Made by a program: the position numbers and the translations under genes. Under the pieces are notes generated by a model. The model was given only the letters and a program-made list of their open reading frames with translations, had not been told where the DNA came from and made no database searches. From Plasmopara viticola (lineage: Eukaryota > Oomycota > Peronosporomycetes > Peronosporales > Peronosporaceae), in the NCBI GenBank assembly GCA_001695595.3, contig MBPM02000070.1, positions 186,001 to 250,000 on the forward strand: a stretch of DNA of 64,000 nt, read 5' to 3'. Below, one piece after another: positions 25,245 to 37,869 of this stretch. Each line of letters starts with the position of its first letter. Position 1 is the first letter of the stretch.

Positions 25245-26920
25245 TTGACTGTATCGTAAGCGTTGCAATCTAAAGAAGAGATATGATTGAGATCTTAAAG
25301 CTGCATCCACCGACAAGGAAGATACGAACTCGGGCGACAGTTGATGTTGCTAGGCGTTTACTTCCAAAATAACTATTGCACTCAATCGATGTAATCAAAA
25401 AGAAAACGCTAGGAAACAACGAAAATTTAGCCACGGAAGTCGGAGGAGAGTATGGATGAGGTCAATGGACCTTCTAGCTTGCAAACGTATCTTTAAGGTG
25501 TTGTGTAGCAATAATAGCGGTTGATGCAAATGGCTATTGATTCAATGATATAGTTTTCTATGTTGCTTTTTCACTAGTTACTTTGTAATAGATGATCATG
25601 TGTTGGTAATGCGAGGTATTGCATGCGTTTGTATTTTTAATGTCTCTTTCTCTGATCCTTAAATAGCTTATTCTTTCCATCATGTTTTTTAAAATAAGTG
25701 GGTATACACCAGACGATCTAATACCTGCTGTACAGTTTGTATCTTTCATTCCTTCACGCCATGCACACACGAGCTAGGCGAATCGAGACTGATTTTACTA
25801 TGTTAAATTCCTCACTTTCCAGCATATACGTTTGGATAGAGGTACTTATTTGCTTTTTGAAGCTCAAAAATACTGCAATGTCTAGTGGCTGCACTAAATG
25901 CGTGGCATTTGGTGGCAAGCAAACTAGCAAAGATCCCACATACGAGAGCATTTGAAACGATTCTCATTGATAATAGGAACCGTATCCATCATATATTAGA
26001 ATGGTGATTTATGAAACGTTTGGTGATAATGATTTGTGAAATTGATCAATCCATTTACTTAGTATCTTCTCGTTTTTGGAACCACTCTCAGATGTCGTCA
26101 CGAGTGCCCCTTCAACAACACATTCATCCAACACAATGCAAGCAGCCTATTTGCGAGACAGAACGAGCGTTTGTGGTAAATGTGTCCATAGGCGGAGCAT
26201 GCTGCAATCAACGATAGGATAAAATTGCTGTGATGCGTTTTGACCACACATCTTGCTTCCTTTGACTGCTTAAACTTTCTTGTTTTGTCTTAAATTTGGA
26301 AACCTGTTTCATCAATAATGTATATTTGGTCTGCTTTCAAATCATTCATTTTGGTCAACCAAGCCATTGTCCAGGATAGACCGCTAATTACGTTTTCAAA
26401 CGCTTCCTTTCGGCTACGATTGACTAGTTGAGCCTTTTAATTAGCAATAATTTGACCAAGGCACCTGATGAATTTCCTGTACCATCCTTCACCAAAAACA
26501 CGAAGCGATCTAGAATTTCTGTTCATAGCTTGATTGAGTTTATTTGAATTTGCGATCTAGGTACAGAAAATCTGCACTGCAATCAGTAATCCAAGCCCCA
26601 ATATTTGGCCCACAATCCTGATCAAAGTATGAGTTTCTATCGTTTTTTTCAATTTCTATTCGATGTCACCTATTCGTGTTTGTTTACATACTTCTTTAGT
26701 GTAAAATGTGGTATCCTCGTAACGCTTGAGACATCCACAAATTTCTACATCTCTGCACGGCTGCTAGCAAGTGGTCATCACCGTACATTTTTCTTCTCTT
26801 CCTCATTGACTGTTATTTTGGATGGGTTTGGTAGTGGCCACTAGTTTGATGGTGGCAAAGCAGAATTGGCTACTGGCTATTGATTCGACAAATAACGTTA
26901 CTGCTCATCTAACGTCACCA
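25245..26920 (-). mobile_element. Pogo/jerky-like transposon, copy B, internally inverted
   Basis: The 5' end at 26,891-26,919 corresponds to the copy A start. Minus-strand coding traces are a helix-turn-helix at about 26,600-26,850, the DDE_1 motif IYIIDETGFQ near 26,290-26,330, and NATHLVQPLDIAVF near 25,850-25,900. Stops are frequent. The portion 25,266 to about 25,660 runs in the plus orientation, like copy A at 20,690-21,060, so the 3' part is flipped relative to the rest. The outer terminus at 25,247-25,262 keeps its place. Confidence 0.72.
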
Positions 26921-29900
26921 CAACGATACGTTTTTATTTAATTGCACGTTATTCCTGGAAAGCTTTAATCTGTCTCGTCAACATAAAAAAGTGCTCTTAT
27001 ATACTCTAGCCATTCTTTTCGACGCTGCGGTAAACATTGGCTCGGCAGTTTTATTTTTCACTCTACGCGCTAGTGCGGCCCTAAATAAACTTTTTAAAGA
27101 CGTTTGCGTGACCCTGTACAATGATACACATATCAATCTATCAGTAACGATTACTTGTTGATAACTCTCAACCGCTTTGCAGCCATGTTCTTTGCTTCTA
27201 ACTTTTTACCGAAAAGAAACTACGCATTACACCAAAACAGTTAAATTGGGGCCACACGGTGCCTTAAACAAAGGAGGCATGCAGGAAGATCGAAGGTCTT
27301 TCGGTGAGCGCTTTTTGCTTCCCTCAGTCTTATGGAGATCACGTGCGCAAAAGATTGCAGTTGATCCTACTTATAGTTGAGTGTATGTACCGTGCCTGTT
27401 GATCGGTCATGATGTCGTTGTTCGTATTTCTCCAAGTACTGACTTCACCATGGTTTGTAGTCCGGTCGGTAAGTCCGCATATTGCTTCATACAATCGACT
27501 ACATTTTATCGTATGATATTGACAAGATAACGAGCTTATCTATCAAAAACTCGTACAGCGGTAACAATCAGATGCACCAAAGCAAGCCTTTTCGTACCTC
27601 TAAATGTTCATTCAGCACATGATGGAGAAGTTACGAACAATGTTCTTTCCAGCGAACATTGACTTCGACCAGCAGAAAAACATTCTTGCCTACAAACAAG
27701 ATAGGCGTGCCTATGAGTTAAGCAATCCATACCTGAAGGACCAAAACAAGTTAAGGTGATTAAACTGACGGACGATTTAAGAACAGGCTCGCCTTGCACT
27801 TAATGTTTAAAGTGTAGGCCATGATGTCGAACGTGGTAGTGTATATTGCTTCCTAAAAATAAAAACAGCGACGCACAAGCTCGCCTTTTTAAACTCCTTA
27901 AGGAAAAGTTTTACCGTCTCATATGACCCAAGAATATCTGTAGATCTGCAATTTTAGATGTCGTCGAGTAAAGAAGCATCCACTGATGAATCAGCACACA
28001 TGATGGGTCCATACAAATGGGGTCCGATACAGTGGACATTCATCTCACTTAAGGGTTGTATAGAGCCGCTGTCAGAAGCCATGCCCCAAGTTACAAAATG
28101 GCTAATTTATCAGCCTAGACCTCATAATAGACTCACTAGTACAGCAAAGAGTACATCTTCGGATTTTCAAGGTCTATTTAGACTTTTCGTTCTCGAGGAT
28201 GGTGGTAAATGCACCCATTCGCCTTGAAGAATCGCAAGGTGCTTGTGCCTGTCATATTTTACAAATTAGTACTTACGTGTTGAATACGAGCACAAAATTC
28301 ATAATGTACAGGCCAGCTTCAGAGTTGATCAACGTAAGCGGAAACGAAATTTATATCGATAAAAAAAATTGTCCAGCATATAAAATGGATGCCGATCAAT
28401 AGCTTTAAATGCAATTGTATTTGCAGGCGTAGATTGTGCCGTATTCTTCGACGGCGATTGCAGATAAATGGCGATAAGTGGACAGGCGGTATGCTCGTTA
28501 ACAATTAGACTTAGGCGGATCCGTTTTCTAGAGCGACGAAGACATAGAGAAAATTTCAGTTATGGAGGCATATGATGCTTCAATTACCGGTCATTTACAT
28601 TCCAGACATATTGATTTGGATAGGGAGTCCGGACACATGAGTTCGGTTAGAGATCGGCAATTTGACGCTGCGTTGTAGCAAAGGCTACACTGATTATTTG
28701 GAGCCCATTTGACGATATCTGCAGCAGACCATCCCTTGATGAGTTTTATTCAATAAACATCAATTGTACGTACTTCGCGGTTTGTGCGCTATAAGTCACA
28801 TATGTGGGTCGATAGCTTTTTAGTGTGAATTGTGTGCTTAGCCTGCCAATGTACTAGGTATTAAGCACCGTTTTGTGATCTTATTAGCCTATCGAGAAGA
28901 ATGATACATAGAATACGGTGTCGAAACAGCAGCATTGCTCCTTGTTGTGCTTTTAGATAACATGGGTTGATTATCTTGGAACGAGGTTCAGCATTACAAT
29001 CGTGCTTTGGAAGAGCGTTATTAAGGAAGGCTGGACATGTTTAAAGTGGACCATCCGCAAATCGATAGCTAGACTGAGCGAACAACTTGCGTCGTCAAAG
29101 TTGGCTTGTGCAGTGTCACCAAACTAGGAGCAGCATCTTACCACTTGTTGAGTTTGCATTGAGCAATACCGATCGCGCCTTAATTATTTATACGCCGTTT
29201 AACAAAATGAGTAAGCTCATCGTATTTCTCAATTCTACCGCTATCGGGAAAATACCAGAGCAGCTTGCTGCTCGACGTCTACAATTTGTAAGTGAGTCGA
29301 GGACTCTGTATCGAAGAGACGAAGCACGGTCTAGTCAAAAGAGCGTAAAGCCAGGACATCAAAGAAGTGATCAGATCGGAACGGAAGAATCAGCGAATTG
29401 AAAATTTAGATTAGAGGTCTGGTGTTGTAAGATGCTTGAAACTTACCATGCGCGTGCTGTTAGTCTTCGTCCAATCCTGCTTTAGCTTTTCACTCGGTGT
29501 AAGAAGCCAAAAGACATGGGCGGCGTGAAAATCGCTTTGGTTTTTTTTGGGCCATCACCGCACGTAAGCCTTTGGGTGAGCTAATTTCATGCTTTGAGCC
29601 CGTGATTTAAGAGTAAAGGAGACAACTTAAATACTAAAGCTGGTATTTAAAAATACATTCTTATGATATGACCGTAGCTTGCGTATATCTCTACATCTAA
29701 CGACAGTTGCATCGATATCGTCTTGGAAAGCCGACAGCAGCGCCGACACAACCTTTTTCAAATTTTGGAAGGCTTCACAGTACGCTCTTTTTTTTAAATA
29801 AAGTAGAAATAATCTAGGGCTTGTTCTCCCGTTATCATTTTTTATTGGGATCGGAGACAGGCTTTGTAAAATCTAACCAAACAACGCGCGGTAGAAATAC

Positions 29901-31080
29901 CACAAGGTAGCCATTGCTTCGGACCCTAAATCCTTATGGTCATTGATAGTGCCGTTTCCGTCGATCTCACGAGCTTTGTGAAGTGAAATAACTTCGCCTA
30001 TTCACAAGAAGCCCTTAAAGTTTGTATAATCACCTCTACTGTAAAGTGCCAATTGGGTGAAGCTACCAGTGGCCTTTGCGATCAAGATGAGCCAACTAGA
30101 CCGTCTTGGTAAGAAGCAGAAAACTCCTGAAAGACCGAATGTATGCGTTTCAGGTTGTTCCCGTGTTTGGCCTTGGCGGTCATGCCGCGAATTTTCTAAT
30201 AAGATACCGGGCCCTTGATGTCCCAAAGGAGGAGGTGGACTAATTTGGCCCTGCGACGCACAAATTTTATAGCCGGATTTATCGCCGTGCGTCTCAGTGT
30301 GAGGTCTTCAAATTATTCCGTTCCGAGAATTTGTTTCCTTACACAATCAGCTCTAGGATCGGCTGACCGCTTAGAGAGCACAGCATCGTGAGCATTCAGC
30401 TCTTTAGTCTTATGTTTGTTGCCGTGGTGGCTTTGGGCTCTATCATCCGCCGTATAGATATTCGTACTCACCTTACCAACAGGGTTGAGCCTGGGAACAA
30501 CGCTTCGAAAAGCTCTTTAGGACTCATATGGGGTCGAAGCCTTATGAATAATCATATCGAGTATACATTCATCAAGTCAGCGCTCCTACCATATCTAGCA
30601 TCTCATTAACATAATCGGCTTGACCAATATGTGATACGTCTGTAAGTTTCATTGTGGAGGCCGACACTGACACGGTCTGTATTTATCAGAAATTTTTAAA
30701 AGGCATGTCATGAACAGACGTCGTCAGTGTGCACTCTTAAAATCTTTGATTGTTCGAAGGCCCGACGCTACAAGTTCGGGTGTATTGATAGTCAGATCCA
30801 AGCTACGCAATTGCTTTGTAGATTTAGAGTGGGTTAGGCTTATCAAGATGCGAGAGGCAGTGAATATCATCAGGCAGCCTGCGTTACACGACAATGTGAC
30901 CTAGGGACGCGTCAATGCCTCATCGTACTTCGACCAGCATTGACAAATCATTAATAGTGTTGCTATAATCACTTATTCACTGTTTAAATTGATAAGGTGA
31001 TTTCCGCTACATTTTCAAGTGGAAATGATCTCATCAATTGAAAAGATTACGAGTCCAACGGACTCACTATAGTCGAAGGA
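26921..31080 (+). repeat. Block G, copy 2 (Ty3/gypsy-derived)
   Basis: The longest G copy. It starts just outside the pogo end; 26,945-27,180 matches 37,905-38,150, so the junction is shared by units. It contains the integrase relic described separately and extended non-coding sequence with no supported gene. Further matches are 28,560-28,960 against 1,525-1,880 and 39,480-39,800, and 29,440-29,800 against 40,360-40,720. Confidence 0.6.
28960..29300 (+). pseudogene. Ty3/gypsy integrase relic
   Basis: Frame fragments read KVDHPQIDS, a stop, then TERT, followed by LPLVEFALSNTDRA and TPFNK. This is the order of the gypsy integrase core end (DHPQTDGQTER, then LPLVEFAYN, then TPF). A stop and frameshifts lie between the fragments. 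A second trace is at 39,930-40,140. Confidence 0.6.
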
Positions 31081-32560
31081 GACGCCCAAGCCAAGCTGAA
31101 GGAGCAGCTCAGTCAGCAAATTAAAAGTGACAAAGAAGTCGAATTAGAGAAAGGATAATTTGAGGCATTAGAAAAGATTCTGGATATTTTGCCTAAACTT
31201 GTGGAACTTAAAGATCGACTAGAAAGGTCTCAGAGTCTACCAAGGCTCAGTCAAATTAAGCACTGGCTGAGGAACACGATCAAGAACGCGGGAGTGACGC
31301 AAGCGCAACCCCAACGCTTTCGAATCAATGAGTGGCGCGACGGAAGTATATAAGTAAGAACATGCAGTTCCAGTCAAGGGTATAAGCGTGCTAGATCCAA
31401 AGCAGAGAAAGCTTGGACTAAAGTTATTTTACATAAAAGGGGGGTAACATATGCTAGAGCATCGTCTCACCGAAAGCAAAAAAGATTTTGCAAATAACAA
31501 GTGAAAAGTTGATAAAGAGAACAACTAAAGTTGATCCACGCATTCACCGTGTGATAGGGTGTCAGGTGTTTCTTGAGTAGCGAGAACAAACAATAAATGC
31601 GGGTTTTGTGCCGATAGTGGGTGCGTCAAGTTGGGCGAGAGTCGGTCTAATATAATGCAGAACAGAAAGAAACGTAGGATCATCCTCAGCGAAGTAGGTC
31701 GCCACCTAGGAAATGATCTGAATCTATCTATACATGTTTGAACTCTCCGCAGCGTGCGTATAGGAACAAACGAAACAACAATTATGATAAGACGACACCA
31801 ACTGGCAAGGAAATTCGAATGTATTTGGTATATGTGCTCCGCGCAAAACGTGCTAGAAACATAGCACTGTATCGCTTGATTCAGGGGGTATGATTAAACT
31901 TATCGCGAAACATTAAGAGTAATCGTAGGGATGATTGGAAGGCTAGCAGCGTATTTTGCGATAATGAAGAATGATGTGCTTGTAATATATGTGCTGGGCG
32001 TGCACAGAAAATTTTGCCAGGGACGTTAATATGTCATTATTGGAAAAACAAGAAAGCGATCGATGGAGACATATAATCGAGATCGCTATCGCATAATTAA
32101 AGTAAATTTGCGCATCCGAGTATTGACACAAATGTCATTATGACAAAGGCATTAATGGGGATAAGCTCTCAAGAAAAGAAAGACAAACATTCTGACGTGT
32201 GTGCGATAAGTATAGAATTGAAGTCGACAGTCCTGGATGAACCCGAGGAAGGCCGTGCTAATAACGCGTGGGAAGTCATTTGCTTAGACTCTTAAAGTCA
32301 AGGACGCTCATAGAAACAGATTTATGATAAACTTTGGTTATCAGAACACTCTTTAATGTGAAACGACATAAGACGAGGCGGTGCTAAATTACAATCACTT
32401 CATGGTCCAGAATTTGCAGACAATTTTAGTGTCGATTCATGGTATCAAACTGATGAAGGGAATGAGTATGAGTAACCGGACTTATATTGAAAAAGCTCAG
32501 GTAATGCATGGCTGGTCAGGAATGTGCCACAACGAAATAATTTTTTCACCATAATTGCGG
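31081..32560 (+). pseudogene. Gag-like relic (block H, copy 3, short form)
   Basis: The region 31,080-31,310 encodes a charged, probably coiled-coil segment (AKLKEQLSQ, then LPKLVELKDRLERSQSLPRL). Downstream sequence matches 4,240-4,990 and, reversed, 14,880-15,400. Stops interrupt it. It joins directly to block K near 32,560 without the copia-derived part. Confidence 0.5.
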
Positions 32561-33979
32561 TGCTTCCTTTCATGCATATAGAAGCAAACATACTCTTCGC
32601 CAATGTTTGCGGGCTATTACACATTTATTGCAGCTTTGTCCAAAGCAGTGTATAATATAGCTGTACAAATATCAATGTCAAAAGATAAGACCGAGGAGCA
32701 AGCAATTCTCCAATCCTCGCCTAAGCAAAGTGTAGTAGAACTAGATAATTTCCGCACTGAGTCTGCCCAGCTTATCAATTAGCCCGCTACCCACAATTCT
32801 TAATCGTGATTTGATCCTTTCGAAATCATTGTATCACGCATGTATTTAGCACCTCCAAAAAACCCTGTCGACCTTTGGTTGCCGCAGCTACGTGTGCGAT
32901 TACATGCTTATCAATTGGGATTATGAGCTTGAGTAGCCGACTGAAGGCAATGCGATCTATATGATCTACCTGTGAGGGCAGTGTCAACCGTGCTTGATGT
33001 TGTAATGATGCACTTTCAATGTATCGGTGCTCTATTTTATCGCCCTTCGACATGTAAAAGTTCATGCATCGAACAATGTACGAGAAGTAGACTTTGGAGT
33101 CTATTAAAGACTAGCCACCTCGATGGTAAGCCGATAAAAACATTAAACGGCTCCCGAGACTATATTGACAATACCACAAAGTGCCGTCTTGGGAGGAATT
33201 ATATATCTTCGATACATAAGAGCTCTGAGGTGCCTCAGCCTTTCTCCAAAACATTTACCCCGCGCTCAACGTTAATGAGGCGAGCACGGGTAGCCACCCA
33301 ATGACTCGTAGTGCTCATAGTCATTGCCATAATTTCTTATAAGTCTGAGAGTCTATCTACCCATAAGGCTGTGACTTTGAGCAGCCGTCCGAGCTTGGAC
33401 TTTCCGAATAGTAACCGGCTTCGTTACGCAGTTCAAAGATTGCGTACATGATAACAGACCTGTCGTGTTTTTTTAAGCGACTTCCTATTCTCATGTGAAA
33501 TTTGGTCGAAAAAGCGCACCTCCAATCCAAATTACTCGAGGGTCTAGGGCCATCTCGAAGAAGTTGTGGCCTGACCAACAAAACTTTACCTGGGAGCAAT
33601 TTTAGCGCGTCTATTGTAACGCGTAAAAACTGCTGATCATGATGGAGAGATAGAATTCTGAAGTATTTCGATGCTATCCGGCCGACAATGTCAACCGCAC
33701 TTCCACACAAAGCGCGAAATGAAGCATATGTAGCTTCACGAGCGCCGTGAGCAACAAGTGTATTGAAATTTTCTTGACTCCCACCAATGAAGAAGTTGCA
33801 TACTCATCTCGCGGATGCTTCATCTATAATGTTTAAACGTCTAAGGTGTAAAGTAAAAAAACTAAAATTTCTTTCGGAGCCTATTTCACCCAAGCGGCTC
33901 TTTAGCGAGGCTTCACTTTGATTCGCCGTTCAATGCGCAGGGACGTTTCTGTACTTCGATGCAGCTTGAACATTTTTAG
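32561..33979. repeat. Block K, copy 3
   Basis: No gene recognised. Matches 7,951-9,400 and the inverted 13,531-14,760. Short open frames of 60-117 codons exist but are not conserved between copies. Confidence 0.55.
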
Positions 33980-34858
33980 TGCGAAAGCTATCTTTCCTCT
34001 TTGAGCACCAAAGCAGCTTGGTTGCTGCTGATCTGCTCATTGCCAAATGACCCGGCCGTCTAGCAGCCATCCTTGCTGATTGCATGTAACCGACCTGACT
34101 TTTTGTATACAGAGAGCAATTAAAATAATAAATAACTTTCCATTGGGTATGATCCGAGTCTGAGTGGGACCGTGTCGTGGAAATCCAAGATATCTTGAGT
34201 GCCGTGCTATCGTGGGCGCCGAGGTATGAGTTTTTCGATACTATGACCATCACTTACTTAATTATCGAAACCATTGAAGATTTTATAGTAGAATGCGTAT
34301 GTAAAATAGTGCGTGTTACTCACGCGTTGCTTTATATTGTAGCGTGCCTATAAAGCCTGTCTTCAATTAAATAATATCGAGTACTGGTTTCTACTTAAAG
34401 TGTTTTGATACAGGAATGGCTGATCACTTTTTTTTTGCTGCTTTGCATAATCAGACAGGCAAATACACATAGATCGCATTAAACAAACATCAGCTCGAAA
34501 CTAAACATACCTATATCCATTTTTTTATTGCAGCGGAGCGCCGCGTTCCTCGCGACAATTTTTTTTTGCTGCAATTGTTTTAGTTTGTGCCATGGTGACG
34601 CAGTCCACGCTTTCAAAGCAATGGTCTCAATACGTTTGGTAACAATACGTACGGTTGATGTTGCACTTGCACCGCTATTGTATCGGATTTAGCTGCTGGA
34701 TTGCCGAGCCCATTAAATTGATTGGCCAGGTCAATACGTGCATACTTGGGGGAGAAAGGACATTTTGTACTGGTGGGCTTTATGCCTTATATGTTACGAA
34801 TAAAATTATACAATTTACAAGACGAGAATACAGAATGCGAGTGAGGACATTTAGTCCA
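33980..34858. repeat. Rearranged 3' flank of effector 3
   Basis: 33,980-34,310 is colinear with 21,430-21,780. 34,315-34,858 is the reverse complement of about 21,850-22,490. The segment equivalent to 22,490-23,110, which includes the last roughly 55 codons of the effector, is missing. This indicates inversion with deletion. Confidence 0.7.
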
Positions 34859-36364
34859 CGGAACCTTCAAACCAATCTTTATAATCTGAAACTCTAGCAT
34901 TGTCAGAAATAAGAGAATCCAAAAGAAAACCGGGTTTCTCGTCACGTTCTGGAAGTTTCAACATGGATGAGGAATCAGAAAGGTACCGCATCTTACTGTT
35001 TGCATACTCTTTCACGATGGGGCGCTGACTTGGTGTCAAATATTCAATACTGTTGGCTGTTTGCTCAAGCTCCTGAAAAAGCCAAACCACTTCATCAAAC
35101 GAATGCTCTTGGATCAGTATATCAAACACGAGATCGCCATTTAATGGCTTTGATTCTGCATGTAAAGCGGTAGACGAGCTAAAATTTAACGAGCTCGAAA
35201 GAATCACCCGACGTGATCTTTTTGCCTTAAAGTCCATAATGAACAAACATAATTTGAGGAAAGCGCTGCCATACGTCTCGCACGTGCGCTGCAAGGTTTA
35301 CAGTGTGATATTCCACATCCCCTAACACATTTTCAAGCGCATTGGAATCGAATATTACCTTTGCACGCGGCGTTGACATTGTTGGCAGTTCCTTTTCAAT
35401 AAACCAGCCAATGTCAAAGTCCGAAGCACCTGAATTTAAGTACTTTTTACCATATTGCAGCCACACGGTAAACACGTCACATCGTCCGTACCAATTAGAG
35501 CATCGTTTTGTCCAAGATACAAGGCATTGAAAGCGGCCTTTGGTGATTTCTTCTTTAAAAGCCATTCGTCATGCACGGGATCCTTGGTCATCGAATTCGT
35601 GACCACACACCCCAGCACTTCCGAGCAAACTTGTTCATACCCGGCTCCTCTCGATAAAAGTCAAAAAGTGACACCAGTGGTACATACGAATTAAAGAGCA
35701 TTTTATCGTGAAGTGGGAGCGTCGGTGTCAAATCATTTTGGTGCTGAATGTGTTCGGCCAGAAATTCCAAAAGCGCCTTGTTGTAAAATGCCGCATGATT
35801 CAAATCCATGGTGTTGATAAGCCTGTACTGCGTAATATAGTGAAACCACAAAATAAGCTTGGGGTCGTACTCTATTGTGTCCACATCCATGTCTGGTCGA
35901 ACGATGTTAAGAAGCTTCAAGTACGAAAATGCAGTCTGTGGATTCATACCTTCCCGCAACCAACCGTCCGCTTCCCTTCCCAATAAATGCCAACAATTAT
36001 GGTCCACCATATCGTAAACATCTCTTACAACAGACCGACTTTGCTTTTCCTTTAGTTCGTCTGATAACTTTTCAATCGTCTTGGCTCTTCTTAAATTCGA
36101 ATCAATCACGTGCGCAGCCGATCGACAAAGATCATCCACCACTTTAGGTCCTCTCGCTTCATCGTTAAATGAGGCCTTGTCTTCGCCGTGCACCCCATCG
36201 ATGGTTTCTGCTCTTGTTGGGTTCAAGTTGGTCGTAGCTGCAGCTTTTGATGCGTCTGTTTTGTTCATTCTCTCAATGCGTCTTGTATGCGAGGCAATAC
36301 CATAACAAGCGCTGACATTAACAAGGATTATAATAGCAGTACGTGCGAAGATGAGAAGGCGCAT
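34856..36364 (-). pseudogene. LWY-type effector 3, truncated and frameshifted
   Basis: The start codon and a 22-residue signal peptide (MRLLIFARTAIIILVNVSACYG begins at 36,364, written here for the start choice only to ACYG) are intact, and the frame is open to about 35,600. Homology then moves through at least two other frames (35,565-35,227 and 35,294-34,856). The C-terminal about 55 residues are absent because homology stops at 34,856 where an inverted flank begins. DEARG and the first W...P-T-x-F-x-Y-L-K-L module are recognisable. It is more diverged from effectors 1 and 2 than they are from each other in the centre, while its C-terminal part resembles effector 2. A secreted truncated product is possible but unlikely to be functional. 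Confidence 0.85.
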
Positions 36365-36915
36365 GCTTGGTTTTGGGACGTTGCAAGTCGAATGATTGTG
36401 ACAAAAAGGCGTAGATTTCGGAGCTAGTACAACATTAAAGGGCGACCAGACAGTGAAAAGACGAGGCTGCATAGAGAAGTGATCAAAATCTCCTTCATTT
36501 TTTTCACTGTCCTTTCGTATTGAGCTAATGTTTGAATCAAGTACTAATTGTCTTGTGACTCTCTCATCTTGTAGTATTTAGTAATATATATTTACTTCAA
36601 GTAAAAAAGTCAATAGGAAGCGGGAAATAATCACACCGTATACTTAGCAATGGAGTTTTGATAATGGAAATAAATCGCTGTCCTAGAAATCTAGTCTTCC
36701 TTGTACGCAGCCTACGTAGTCTATGCACGCCAGGATCGCACTGCTACTATTTTATCAATGTGACTAAGTGCCTGAAACTTGACACACATTCCTTTCCATT
36801 GGCAACATTTTTAATAAACCTTCGTCGACTCCCTCTCGACAAGGACGTTTATCATTGGGTATTTGTCATGTTCAACTTCGATTAGAAGTAATTGTGTGTC
36901 GTGAAACAAGCTTAT
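36365..36915. promoter_or_regulatory. 5' flank of effector 3
   Basis: Non-coding. Parts match 24,770-25,240 and 12,960-13,129. No specific regulatory element is claimed. Confidence 0.4.
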
Positions 36916-37869
36916 TTAACTGTAACGTAAGCCATCGAATCATTAGCCATTTTTCAATGCTTGAGCAATTCCTTTTGTACAATGATATTTGTGCGAAGAA
37001 GCAATAGACAATACAAACGCATGCAATAACTCGCATTATCATCAAATAATTATCCATTCAAAATAACTTATGGATAAATAACAAAGAAAACCGTGTCTTT
37101 GAATCATTAGCCAAGCAAATCAATCGCTAGTATTGCTACACAACAGTTTCAAAATACGTTTGCAAGCCAAAAGGTCCATTGACCTCTTCCATACTCTCCT
37201 TTAACTTCCTTTGCTCAATTTCAGGTTGTTTCCAAGTTATTTCCTTTTGATGTCATCTATCCAGTGTATTTATTCTTTTGTAAGAAAGCGCCCAATTTCG
37301 TATCTTTCTCGTTGGTGGAGGCAGCGTTAAAATCTCAAGACGCATCGGCACGGCTAAGATTGACTACTTAAACCTTTCGAACAGCAAGAGCTTGACAATG
37401 GCGACCAATGAATATCCTGAATTATCCTTTACCAAGCACACGGAGCGATCTCGACTTTTCGTTCATAGTTGATCAAATTTATTTGCTTTGAAAAGGATTT
37501 GTTTTATTTGCTTTGAAAAGGATTTGCGATGTGGAAACAGGGAAACCCGCCCACTGTAGTCAAATAAACAATCCACAATATCAGCCTCACAATCCTAGTC
37601 AAAGTATGGATATCGTCTATTAATCTCGATGTCATCTTTTCGATGTTTGTTGACATACTTCTTTAGTGTAGAATATGGTATATTTGCAGTGCTTGAGACA
37701 CCAGCAATTTCGTTTCCTTCAACACATCTCTGTACTGCTGAAGTGGTTATCGTCGTACATTTTTCTTCTCTCCTCATTGATTGTGTGGGTTTGGTAGTGG
37801 CCAGTGGTATAGCAGAATTGGCCACTATTTGAAACTGACAACTAATTTGATGGTTTACGTTACAGCTTA
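36916..37869 (-). mobile_element. Pogo/jerky-like transposon, copy C, both termini present
   Basis: Terminal inverted repeats of about 22 bp (CTGTAACGTAARCCATCRAAT) lie at 36,919-36,940 and 37,845-37,866. The N-terminal helix-turn-helix is readable on the minus strand at 37,640-37,780 (AVQRCVEGNEIAGVSS, then IPYSTLKKYVNKHRKDD). The DDE region is deleted. Length is about 0.95 kb against about 1.6 kb or more for copies A and B. A 24-bp direct duplication lies at 37,478-37,526. Confidence 0.75.
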
